A stretch of 15,641 nucleotides of DNA from Deltaproteobacteria bacterium (GTDB lineage: Bacteria > Desulfobacterota_C > Deferrisomatia > Deferrisomatales > JACRMM01): assembly GCA_016218905.1 (NCBI GenBank), contig JACRCS010000148.1, forward strand, positions 1-15,641. Direction: 5' to 3'. Shown in pieces: positions 1 to 6,044 of this stretch. Each line of letters opens with the position of its first letter. The stretch's first letter is position 1. A model generated the notes under the pieces. It saw nothing but the letters and a program-made list of their open reading frames with translations. It had not been told where the DNA came from and did no database searches. Position numbers and translations under genes: made by a program.

Positions 1-680
1 ACCCCCCCGTCGTCGGCCGACCGGGCGACGACGCCGAGGTCGTGGGTGATGAGGACGATGGCCATGCCGTGCCGGCGCTGGAGCTCCGCGAGGAGGTCCA
101 GGATCTGCGCCTGGACCGTTACGTCGAGGGCGGTCGTCGGCTCGTCGGCGATGAGGACCTTCGGGTTGCAGGCGATGGCCATGGCGATCATCACCCGCTG
201 GCGCATGCCTCCCGAGAACTGGAACGGATAGAGGCTGGCGCGGGCGGCCGCGTCCGGGATCCGGACGTGCTCCAGGAGCTCGACAGCCTTGCGGCGGGCC
301 TCCCCGCGCGAGAGCCCCCGGTGCCACCGCAGCGTCTCGACGATCTGCCGGCCGACCTTCATCGTGGGGTTGAGCGACGTCATCGGGTCCTGGAAGATCA
401 TCCCGAGCTCCCGGCCCCGGATCCGGTTGGCCTCTCTCGGCGGGAGCCCCACGAGCTCCTTGCCCTCGAACCGCGCCGAACCGCCCGCGATCCGGCCCGG
501 CGGCGTGGGGACGAGACCCATGACCGCCTGGACCGTGACGGACTTGCCGCACCCCGACTCGCCCACCAGGGCCAGGGTCTTGCCGGCCGCGAGGGAGAAG
601 CTCACTCCGCGCACCGCCTTCACGACGCCCCCGTGGGTGGCGAATTCGACGCGAAGTCCGCTGACTTCGAGCAGGCTCAT
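1..680 (-). CDS. oppD: Peptide ABC transporter ATP-binding protein OppD/DppD (3' end outside window)
   Basis: This is an ATPase of a peptide/nickel-type ABC importer; it would power uptake through the OppB/OppC pore from the cytoplasmic face. The ATG at 680 overlaps the oppC stop as ATGA. The 226 visible codons contain Walker A GESGCGKS (residues 40-47), the Q-loop FQDP (Q97), the signature FSGGMRQR (155-162), Walker B VLIADEP (175-181) and the H-loop THD (H213). Members of this family run to about 320-340 residues and end in an oligopeptide-binding C-terminal region, which lies beyond base 1. The last visible residues, ARSADDGG, differ from the usual A-x-x-ADR-V-x-V-MYAG. They are coded by a run of seven C in the plus strand, so a sequence error at the window edge is possible. 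The family is certain; the transported substrate is not shown. Confidence 0.93.
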   Translation of the reverse strand, partial: MSLLEVSGLRVEFATHGGVVKAVRGVSFSLAAGKTLALVGESGCGKSVTVQAVMGLVPTPPGRIAGGSARFEGKELVGLPPREANRIRGRELGMIFQDPMTSLNPTMKVGRQIVETLRWHRGLSRGEARRKAVELLEHVRIPDAAARASLYPFQFSGGMRQRVMIAMAIACNPKVLIADEPTTALDVTVQAQILDLLAELQRRHGMAIVLITHDLGVVARSADDGG

Positions 681-2104
681 TCGACCGCCCTCATCCGCGG
701 GTCAAGGGCGTCGCGAAGCCCGTCGCCGAGGAGGTTGAAGGCGAGGACGGTCACGCTGATGGCCGCCGCCGGAAAGAGAAACTCGTGGGGGTGGACGAGG
801 AAGGTCTTGATGCCGTCGTTGCAGAGCGAGCCCCACGAAGGGGTCGGCGGCGCCACGCCCATGCCGATGAACGAGAGGAACGCCTCGGTGAAGATGGCGC
901 CGGGGATGGCGAAGGTGAGAGAGACGAGGATCACGCCGAAGGTGTTCGGCAGGAGGTGCCGAGCGAGGAGATAGAGGGGCCGGGCTCCGAGGAGCTTCGA
1001 CGCCTGGACGAACTCCGCCTCCCGGATCTGCAGCACCTGGCCGCGCGTCAGCCGGGCCGCGCCCGTCCAGGAGAGAACGATCAGGGCCGTCAGCATCGGG
1101 ACGATCCCGCTCTCCCCCGGGCCCGCCCCGAAGGCGACCTTGAAGAGGATCATGAAGAGGAGGAAGGGGAGGGCGAGCACGAAGTCCGTGAACCGCATCA
1201 GCCAGTGATCGAGCCGGCCGCCGAGGTAGCCGGCGGCCCCGCCCACGGCGAGGCCGATGAGCGTCGCCAGGAGCGGGGCCGTGAAGCCGATGAAGAGCGA
1301 TACGCGCGCGCCCGCGATGAGCCGCGCGAGGAGGTCCCGGCCCAGGTTGTCGGTGCCGAGGGGCCGGCGGGGGAGCCTGAGGAGCTGGCCCGGCGCGGCC
1401 CTCGGGTCGAACGCCTTCGCGTCGGCGAGCGCGATGGCGGGCTGCAGCGTCACCGCCAGGTGGGCCGCCCGCCTCGACTCGGCGCCGTTCGCCGCCACCA
1501 CCGAATACCAGTAGGTCCGGGGCTCGAGGTTGAAGGTGTCCTCGAAGCTGACGACGTTTCCCGCGGCGACCTCTCCCATGGGGAGGCCGAGGTAGTCGCC
1601 CTCCGGCGGGGAGGTGGAGCGGTAGACGAGGTAGCCCGCCGCCCCCGGCACGTGGGACCAGACGAGGCGCACCGCCTGAACGGTGGGGGCCTCGCTCGTG
1701 TGGAGCGCGGCGGGCGCCGGGAGGCGCTCTCCGTCGGCCCGGGGAGCCGGTTCGGCGCCGGGGACGATCACCTCGCGGTAGGGCGCGGGCTTGGGGAGCA
1801 CGACCACGGCGTTGGACCACCGCGGCGGCTCCGAGACGCGCGTCAGCTCGGGCCGGCCGGGGTCCACCGGCCAGAGGAAGGGCCCGGCGACGGTGAAGAG
1901 GACGAGCGCGCAGACGAGGCCGAGCGAAGCCATGGCCTGCCGGTTCCGCCGGAGCCGGAGCCCCGCGTCCCTCCAGTAGGAGAGGGAGGGGCGCGTGGCG
2001 GCGGCGAGCCGTTCCTCCCGGACCGCCGCGGCGAACTCCTCCGGCGCGAAGGCCCCGAGCTCCGGGGGGGCCCTCTCCGGCGTGACGGGTCCCGAGCCGT
2101 TCAC
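677..2104 (-). CDS. oppC: Peptide ABC transporter permease OppC with inserted fibronectin III-like domain
   Basis: This is the second membrane subunit of the peptide importer, 475 residues from a GTG at 2104. The GTG overlaps the oppB stop (GTGA) and is preceded by GGGAGGAG; an open frame continues further upstream but is only the shadow of oppB. Residues 1-55 are cytoplasmic and hydrophilic, and 57-79 form the first membrane segment. The conserved [19 protein letters not shown] block (249-267) opens the permease core. The EAA loop is near 362-389 ([14 protein letters not shown]), and further membrane segments run to 460. Usual OppC proteins have about 40 residues between the first membrane segment and LGTD; here there are about 170. 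Residues about 138-222 read as a fibronectin III fold: [19 protein letters not shown], then [14 protein letters not shown]. This insertion should lie outside the cytoplasmic membrane. Confidence 0.93.
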   Translation of the reverse strand: MNGSGPVTPERAPPELGAFAPEEFAAAVREERLAAATRPSLSYWRDAGLRLRRNRQAMASLGLVCALVLFTVAGPFLWPVDPGRPELTRVSEPPRWSNAVVVLPKPAPYREVIVPGAEPAPRADGERLPAPAALHTSEAPTVQAVRLVWSHVPGAAGYLVYRSTSPPEGDYLGLPMGEVAAGNVVSFEDTFNLEPRTYWYSVVAANGAESRRAAHLAVTLQPAIALADAKAFDPRAAPGQLLRLPRRPLGTDNLGRDLLARLIAGARVSLFIGFTAPLLATLIGLAVGGAAGYLGGRLDHWLMRFTDFVLALPFLLFMILFKVAFGAGPGESGIVPMLTALIVLSWTGAARLTRGQVLQIREAEFVQASKLLGARPLYLLARHLLPNTFGVILVSLTFAIPGAIFTEAFLSFIGMGVAPPTPSWGSLCNDGIKTFLVHPHEFLFPAAAISVTVLAFNLLGDGLRDALDPRMRAVE

Positions 2105-3045
2105 GTCTCCTCCCGGGCCACGCGGATGCGCGGGTCGACGAGCCCGTAGACGAGATCGACGACGAGCACCATGAGGACGAGGAAGGAGCCGTAGAAGACG
2201 GTGAGGCCCATGATCACGGTGTAGTCGAGCTGCTGCACCGCCTGGACGAAGTAGCGGCCGAGCCCCGGGATCGCGAAGACGCTCTCCACCACGAACCCGC
2301 CGGTGGTGATCGCCGCCAGCGCCGGGCCGAGGAGCGTGATGACGGGCAGGATCCCATTTCGGAGCTCGTGCGCGACGAAGATCCGCCCGGAGGGGAGCCC
2401 TTTCGCCCGGGCGGTCCGGATGTAGTCCTGGTGGACGACCTCCAGGAGCGACGAGCGCATGAGCCGCGTGAGGAAGGCGAGCGTGCCGAGCCCCAGGGCG
2501 ACCGCCGGAAGCAGCATGTGCCGGAGCGTGCCCCAGCCGGCCACCGGCAGGACCGTGGCGCCCGCCCACCGGTTCACCTCGAGGACGGCCTGCTGGCCGA
2601 GCGCCGCGAAGACGAAGCTCGGGACCGAGATGCCGAACACCACGAGGAAGAGAATCGTCTGGTCGGCCGCGCGCCCGCGGAACCGGGCACCGAGAGAGCC
2701 GAAGAGGACGCCTCCGGCGGTCGAGAAGAGGAGGGCGAGCACGCCGAGCACCGCCGAGATGGGGAAGTGCTCCCGGATGATGTCGTTCACCGAGCGGTTC
2801 TGCTGGGTAAACGAGATGCCGAAGTCCCCCCGGGCCATGTTGCCGAGGAAGAGCCCGTACTGCACGAGCACGGGCCGGTCGAGGCCGTACTTCGCCTCGA
2901 GGTTCCGGCGGATCTCCGGGTTTCGCGCCTTCCCGGTCGTGAGGGGATCGCCCGGCACGACGTGCATGGCGACGAACGTCGCCGTGGCGATGAAGAGCAC
3001 GGTGAGGACGCCGGCCAGGAGGCGCTTTAGGGTATAGGTGAGCAT
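2101..3045 (-). CDS. oppB: Peptide ABC transporter permease OppB/DppB
   Basis: This is the first membrane subunit of the importer, 314 residues, a usual length for the family. The N-terminal membrane segment (about 9-30) is followed by the family block VVPGDP (29-34). The periplasmic stretch contains YGLDRP and GDFGISF. Further membrane segments lie near 95-120, 131-152, 178-195, 235-258 and 278-302. The EAA cytoplasmic loop that docks on the ATPases is at about 207-235 (DYIRTARAKGL), and the FAIPGLG block is at 257-263. The ATG at 3045 has GGAGAG four bases upstream. The gene overlaps oppC by 4 bp, so the two are probably translationally coupled. It is separated from oppA by 121 bp that hold two 13-bp direct repeats. 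Confidence 0.95.
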   Translation of the reverse strand: MLTYTLKRLLAGVLTVLFIATATFVAMHVVPGDPLTTGKARNPEIRRNLEAKYGLDRPVLVQYGLFLGNMARGDFGISFTQQNRSVNDIIREHFPISAVLGVLALLFSTAGGVLFGSLGARFRGRAADQTILFLVVFGISVPSFVFAALGQQAVLEVNRWAGATVLPVAGWGTLRHMLLPAVALGLGTLAFLTRLMRSSLLEVVHQDYIRTARAKGLPSGRIFVAHELRNGILPVITLLGPALAAITTGGFVVESVFAIPGLGRYFVQAVQQLDYTVIMGLTVFYGSFLVLMVLVVDLVYGLVDPRIRVAREET

Positions 3046-3166
3046 GCTGCTCTCCGTTGCGCCAGGCCCGGCGCAGCCGATCGGGCGCGTCTTCCGCGCG
3101 CAGGTTCCGACCGATCCGTCCTTGGATGGGCCGCGTCGGACCGATCCGTCCGAGGCGCGCGGAGTC
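3046..3166. promoter_or_regulatory. oppA-oppB spacer with two 13-bp direct repeats
   Basis: GACCGATCCGTCC occurs at 3109-3121 and again at 3139-3151, exactly 30 bp apart, close to three helical turns. The second copy has an extra G before it and a G after it. A partial third match (GCCGATCGGGCG) lies near 3075-3086. Same-face spacing is what a dimeric regulator or cooperative operator would need, but the pair could also be a chance short repeat. I see no convincing terminator or promoter hexamers beside it. Confidence 0.4.
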
Positions 3167-4777
3167 TCAATCCCGAATCACCGCCCCCGTATAATCCGGG
3201 TCGGGCCCCACCACGTGTCGCACGATGCCGGTGAGCCGGGGGCTCACGACGTAGATGACGGCCGTCTCGCTCTTGGGCAGGATGCCCACCTCGTCGAGGA
3301 GGATCCGCTCCGCCCGGGCCATGGCCTCGATCCGGCGCCGGGCATCCACGGTGGCCTGCGCCTCGCGGATGAGGGCGTCGTAGCGGGCGTTTTGCCAGCG
3401 GCCGCGGTTGTTCTCGTTCCAGCTCGCGAAGAGGTCGGCGAAGGTCATGGCGTCGGGGTAGTCGGGCCCCCAGCCCGCCGCGACGATGTCGAAGTCGCCG
3501 TGGGTCATCTTCGCGAGCCGCTGCTTGAAAGTCTGCTTGTCGATCCGCAGCGCGATGCCCAGCCGGCTCGAGAGGAGGTACTGGAAGTACTCCGCCTCGC
3601 GGGCGGTCACCGGGTCGTCGCCGGTGAGCCAGACCAGGGGCGGGATTCTGCCGCCGAGTTCCCTCTTCGCCAGCTCGAGTTGCCTGCGCGCCTCGTCCAG
3701 GTCCGGGCGGACCGGTTCGACCGGGTACTCCGCGCGGAGCGGCTTCTCCACGCCGGGTACCCAGCTCGGAAAGAGCGACACGCCGGGGCGCGTGCCGGGG
3801 ACGCCGATCACCTTCGAGACGTACTCGTTGGGATTGAAGACGAGCTGGATCGCCTTGCGGAGGTGGTAGTTGGCCGTGGGCCTGCCCGGGCGGTGGTTGA
3901 ACTCGGAGTAGAAGAGCGTCCCCGTCGCGAAGCTCCGCATCCGGAAGCGGTCGGCCTGCGCGCGGCCGAGGAGGTCCCGGTCGAGGCCGGTCATGTCGAT
4001 CTTTCCGTCCTTGAAGAGGTTGTAGCGCGTGTTGGGATCCTGCGTGAAGTAGGGGACCTCGATCCGCTCGATGCGGACCCGTCCGGCGTCCCAGTAGCGG
4101 GGATTGCGCACCAGCGTGAGGCTCGCGGCATGGACCCAGCGCGAGAGGAGGAACGGGCCGTTGCCGAGGAGGTCCTTCGCGTCGGCGGCGTACCGGCCGG
4201 GGCGGGCGCGGTAGAAGTCCTCCCGGAGCGGTAGGTAGGTGGCGAAGGCCGTGAGGCCGAGGAAGTAGCCCGTCGGCCGCTCGAGCTCGACGGCGAGGGT
4301 CCCGTCGTCCACGGCGCGCACGCCGAGCGCCGAGGACGGGAGCTTCCCCGCGTTCACCGCCTCGGCGTTCTTCACGGGGTAGAGGATGAACGCGTACTCG
4401 GAGGCGGTCTTCGGGTCCACGGCCGTGCGCCAGGCGAAGACGAAGTCGTGCGCCGTCACCGGTTTCCCGTCCGCCCAGCGGGCCTCGGCCCGGAGGTGGA
4501 AGGTGGCGCTCCGCTCGCCGAGCTCCCACCGCTCCGCCACGCCCGGCACGATCTCGCCCCGGCTGCCGTACCGCGTGAGGCCCTCCATCACGTGGCCGAG
4601 CACGAAGATGCTGACGGAATCCGTGGCCCGGGTGGAGTCGAGCTGAGGGGGCTCCTCGGCCATGGCCAGCCGGAGCACGTTGCGGGCCGCGGGCGCGCGC
4701 TGGCCGTCGCCGCCCGAGCAGCCGGGCGCGAGCAGGAGGAGGATGGCCGGGACGGCTCCGAGCGCCCTGATCGTCAT
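3167..4777 (-). CDS. oppA: Peptide-binding lipoprotein OppA (SBP family 5)
   Basis: This is the extracytoplasmic solute-binding component that delivers peptides to OppBC. From the ATG at 4777 the product is 536 residues and opens with a lipoprotein signal peptide: MTIRALG, a hydrophobic core, then lipobox LAPGC with the lipidated cysteine at 20. A GTG at 4798 is an alternative in-frame start, but it adds seven polar residues in front of the signal. Family features follow: EPPQLDSTR (42-50), VPGVAERWE (78-84) and ARWADGKPVTAHDFVFAWR (99-117). The C-terminal part has the usual AGWGPDYPDAMTFADLF block. No Shine-Dalgarno sequence is visible before either start. Weak promoter hexamers lie so close to the ATG that a leaderless message is possible. 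The gene is probably cotranscribed with oppBCD. Confidence 0.92.
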   Translation of the reverse strand: MTIRALGAVPAILLLLAPGCSGGDGQRAPAARNVLRLAMAEEPPQLDSTRATDSVSIFVLGHVMEGLTRYGSRGEIVPGVAERWELGERSATFHLRAEARWADGKPVTAHDFVFAWRTAVDPKTASEYAFILYPVKNAEAVNAGKLPSSALGVRAVDDGTLAVELERPTGYFLGLTAFATYLPLREDFYRARPGRYAADAKDLLGNGPFLLSRWVHAASLTLVRNPRYWDAGRVRIERIEVPYFTQDPNTRYNLFKDGKIDMTGLDRDLLGRAQADRFRMRSFATGTLFYSEFNHRPGRPTANYHLRKAIQLVFNPNEYVSKVIGVPGTRPGVSLFPSWVPGVEKPLRAEYPVEPVRPDLDEARRQLELAKRELGGRIPPLVWLTGDDPVTAREAEYFQYLLSSRLGIALRIDKQTFKQRLAKMTHGDFDIVAAGWGPDYPDAMTFADLFASWNENNRGRWQNARYDALIREAQATVDARRRIEAMARAERILLDEVGILPKSETAVIYVVSPRLTGIVRHVVGPDPDYTGAVIRD

Positions 4778-4820
4778 CGCCCGGTAGTGTATACGCACGC
4801 GGCGGAAGGTCGATGGAAAG
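4775..4820 (-). repeat. 46-bp repeat r1, covering the oppA start and upstream region
   Basis: 44 of 46 bases match 5882-5927 in the same orientation; the two differences are G/C at 4783 and C/T at 4794. On the minus strand r1 runs through TATACACT into the oppA ATG. Candidate promoter hexamers are TCGACC and TACACT with a 16-base spacer, both weak. If used, transcription would start at or next to the ATG. Read with the duplicated block at 5053 and 9062, it is most simply one end of an old tandem duplication rather than a mobile element. No terminal inverted repeats are seen. Confidence 0.75.
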
Positions 4821-4843
4821 ATGATCTAGGGCTTTCGAGTCGG

Positions 4844-5029
4844 TCAGGCTCCGCGCCGGGGGCCGCTGCCGCCGGCCCCCCCGGCCACCTCCGGGCCGGA
4901 GCCGGTCTTCAGCAGGACGGGACGCCCGCACCCCGGGCAGACCACCTCCCGCTCGGCGGTCAGGTCCTCCCGATCCGTCTTGATGGGTGCACCACAGGCC
5001 GGGCAAGCGAACTCAGCGGGTAGATCCAT
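4844..5029 (-). CDS. Small double-CxxC zinc-ribbon protein
   Basis: This 61-residue protein has CPACG (C9, C12) and CPGCG (C31, C34), a four-cysteine pattern that should bind one zinc ion. The ATG at 5029 has AGGAG five bases upstream. The tail (about 43-61) is glycine- and proline-rich and looks disordered. The family is not identifiable beyond a generic zinc ribbon. It lies 57 bp after the DUF1328 gene and 66 bp before the oppA ATG on the same strand, so it may be transcribed with either. Part of its 3' end is echoed at 9038-9062. High GC makes short open frames cheap, but the paired cysteines and ribosome site argue that this one is real. Confidence 0.75.
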   Translation of the reverse strand: MDLPAEFACPACGAPIKTDREDLTAEREVVCPGCGRPVLLKTGSGPEVAGGAGGSGPRRGA

Positions 5030-5086
5030 CTCGTCTCCTTTCCTCGAACCTCCGGGACACGACCGGCTCCGGCCGCCCTCCCTGCC

Positions 5087-5269
5087 CTACGCCGGCGGGG
5101 GCGCCCTGCGCCCGGCGCGCCCGGCGAGAAGGGACAGCACGAACAGCAGCAGGAAGAGCATGAGGACGCCCTTGAGGACGTAGACTCCAGCCCCTGCGAC
5201 CCCGCTCACGCCGACGAACCCCGCCGCGAGCGCCACGATCAGAAGAAACAACGCCCAATAGAGCACCAT
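5087..5269 (-). CDS. DUF1328 family small membrane protein, copy 1
   Basis: This 60-residue protein starts at the ATG at 5269, which has GGAGGAGA about seven bases upstream; the longer open frame upstream is spurious. It has two hydrophobic segments (about 3-22 and 31-49) with a glycine-rich link, ending LLAGRAGRRAPPPA. This matches the short two-helix DUF1328 (YtjA-like) inner-membrane proteins, whose molecular role is unknown. It differs from copy 2 at residues 21 (V/L) and 28 (G/A). Both copies look intact, so both may be expressed. The gene sits between the icd remnant and the zinc-ribbon gene. Confidence 0.85.
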   Translation of the reverse strand: MVLYWALFLLIVALAAGFVGVSGVAGAGVYVLKGVLMLFLLLFVLSLLAGRAGRRAPPPA

Positions 5270-5316
5270 CGGGATCTCTCCTCCACGGATGCCTTGGTTT
5301 CGCACCACGCTTGTAA

Positions 5317-5332
5317 GGTAACGTCCGCTACC
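5317..5332 (-). promoter_or_regulatory. Inverted repeat upstream of DUF1328 copy 1
   Basis: In the minus strand GGTAGCG-GA-CGTTACC pairs as a 7-bp stem with one G-U wobble, about 48 bases upstream of the DUF1328 start. The counterpart before copy 2 pairs perfectly over 6 bp. It could be an operator or a leader hairpin; no regulator is evident. Confidence 0.35.
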
Positions 5333-5394
5333 GTGAAGGACCAATGGCCGGGCGGTTGGGAGGATGCTCTTCCCCGGATCGGCCTGCGGCCGAG

Positions 5395-5420
5395 ATCGTG
5401 GTCTGGAGACCACTCCCACA
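5395..5420 (-). repeat. REP-like hairpin (inverted member of a pair)
   Basis: Read on the minus strand it opens TGTGGGAG and then forms the hairpin GTGGTCT-CC-AGACCAC, ending GAT. It is the same 26-base design as the element at 5452-5477, in the opposite orientation. The four differences all fall in the stem and preserve pairing. It is absent from the right-hand copy of the block. A further GATCGGCC/GGCCGAGATC inverted repeat adjoins it at 5379-5398. Confidence 0.65.
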
Positions 5421-5451
5421 AGGTACCGGACGCAGGACGCGTGCCGCCCAC

Positions 5452-5477
5452 TGTGGGAGCGGCCTCCAGGCCGCGAT
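5452..5477 (+). repeat. REP-like hairpin, left block
   Basis: A TGTGGGAG head is followed by the hairpin GCGGCCT-CC-AGGCCGC and GAT. The head-plus-hairpin layout is that of repetitive extragenic palindromes, which are moved by RAYT-type transposases. With 5395-5420 it forms a head-facing inverted pair separated by 31 bases. Confidence 0.65.
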
Positions 5478-5552
5478 GACCGAACCGGGGAGGCGAGGAG
5501 CGGAGGGGATTCGGGGGCCCCTGCTGACGGGGAGGGGCCGCGGTGGAGAGGT

Positions 5553-5647
5553 TCAGGCCGGCAAGGTCATGTGCCGTGCGATGGCAGCGGCGAACTCGGA
5601 GCACTTGAGGCAGGAGGCGTCCGCCATCTGGCGCTCCAGGTCGTAGG
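5553..5647 (-). pseudogene. icd 3'-end remnant (last 30 codons plus stop)
   Basis: The minus strand codes for [20 protein letters not shown] and the ten residues up to the stop. It matches residues 390-419 of the intact isocitrate dehydrogenase at 9476-10735 with two changes (HMTLPA against HMALAA). It has no start or upstream catalytic sequence, and homology ends abruptly at 5647. It is therefore a duplication scar and not a functional gene. A GCCCCT/AGGGGC hairpin follows at 5517-5538, as after the intact icd. Confidence 0.9.
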
Positions 5648-5764
5648 CTCGGAGGCGAAGGCCCGGCCGGTCTCCTCCCAGATGGTGCGGAGCACGGCAA
5701 CGGTGCGCAGGGGCTCGGCCGGGGTCAGGGTCGTATCCACCTGCGAATCCGCGACTTCGCAAAA
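5648..5764 (-). other. Possible unidentified coding remnant upstream of the icd scar
   Basis: One minus-strand frame is open across this stretch with nearly all G or C third positions. It includes PLRTVAVLRTIWEE, which reads as a protein helix. It has no start codon and runs out of frame into the icd fragment. I do not recognise the family. It may be a scrap of the gene that once lay at the duplication junction, or only chance openness in GC-rich DNA. Confidence 0.25.
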
Positions 5765-5894
5765 GGCCGCGAGGGTAAAGACGCTCTCGCTCTTCGGCTC
5801 CGTGGCGCGCGACGAAGCTCAGACCGGGAGCGACGTCGACGTCCTGGTCGAGCTCGAAGGACCGCCCAACTTTGACCGGCACATCGCCCCGTAG
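5732..5894 (+). pseudogene. Frameshifted MNT-type nucleotidyltransferase remnant
   Basis: The plus strand reads LFGSVARDEAQTGSDVDVLV and then ELEGPPNFDR. This is the GSxAR...SDxDxLVE core of minimal nucleotidyltransferases (MntA/MNT antitoxins of HEPN-MNT pairs, KNTase-like fold). The preceding helix continues in the other frame as RIRDFAK; dropping one base in the AAAAGG run at 5761-5766 joins it to AARVKTLSLFGS with the usual family spacing. No start codon is visible. The frame stops (TAG at 5892) inside the 46-bp repeat, only about 45 residues after the shift point, and no HEPN partner is present. It is therefore a decayed, two-end-truncated fragment. Confidence 0.7.
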
Positions 5895-5927
5895 TGTATA
5901 TGCACGCGGCGGAAGGTCGATGGAAAG
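5882..5927 (-). repeat. 46-bp repeat r2
   Basis: This is the second copy of the element that spans the oppA start (44/46 identical to 4775-4820). Here it is not followed by oppA coding sequence; the MNT remnant abuts it. It lies just upstream of the plus-strand SpeE-like gene but points the other way, so it is unlikely to be that gene's promoter. Confidence 0.75.
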
Positions 5928-5943
5928 TTCATCGCGTGCCCTC

Positions 5944-5973
5944 TTGACCGCACGGATGGTTCTGGTCTACGAA
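5944..5973 (+). promoter_or_regulatory. Candidate promoter of the SpeE-like gene
   Basis: TTGACC (5944-5949) and TACGAA (5968-5973) are separated by 18 bases, 71 bases before the ATG. The -35 match is good and the -10 match is moderate. The leader that follows is rich in short GC inverted repeats. Confidence 0.25.
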
Positions 5974-6044
5974 ACTGCCGAGCGCCGGCGGCGCGGGCGC
6001 AACGCTCGCCGCCTGCCGCGGCGCTCGCCACGGGAAGGTTTCGG

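Larger units (their letters stand above)
5053..5647. repeat. Left copy of duplicated block (DUF1328 gene, regulatory region, icd 3' end)
   Basis: The block matches 9062-9570 in the same orientation. The DUF1328 reading frames differ by only a few bases in 183, while the spacer is more diverged. The left copy is longer by about 84 bases (within about 5368-5454); most of the extra sequence is a second, inverted REP-like hairpin. Homology stops sharply inside icd, at the codon for residue 390 of the intact enzyme. Confidence 0.9.

Noticed and set aside
785..2149. Long plus-strand open frames opposite oppC, oppB, oppA, metK, ahcY, icd and ptsI
   Set aside because: They are charged, low-complexity translations complementary to recognised genes, as expected from high third-position GC.
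5239..5700. A 153-residue minus-strand protein across the REP pair
   Set aside because: It is proline- and arginine-rich, crosses hairpins and the icd scar in a different frame, and has no counterpart in the right-hand copy.
5882..5927. 46-bp repeats as terminal repeats of a mobile element
   Set aside because: They are direct and about 1.1 kb apart, and they bracket the zinc ribbon, DUF1328 and scars without any recombinase; a duplication edge explains them better.
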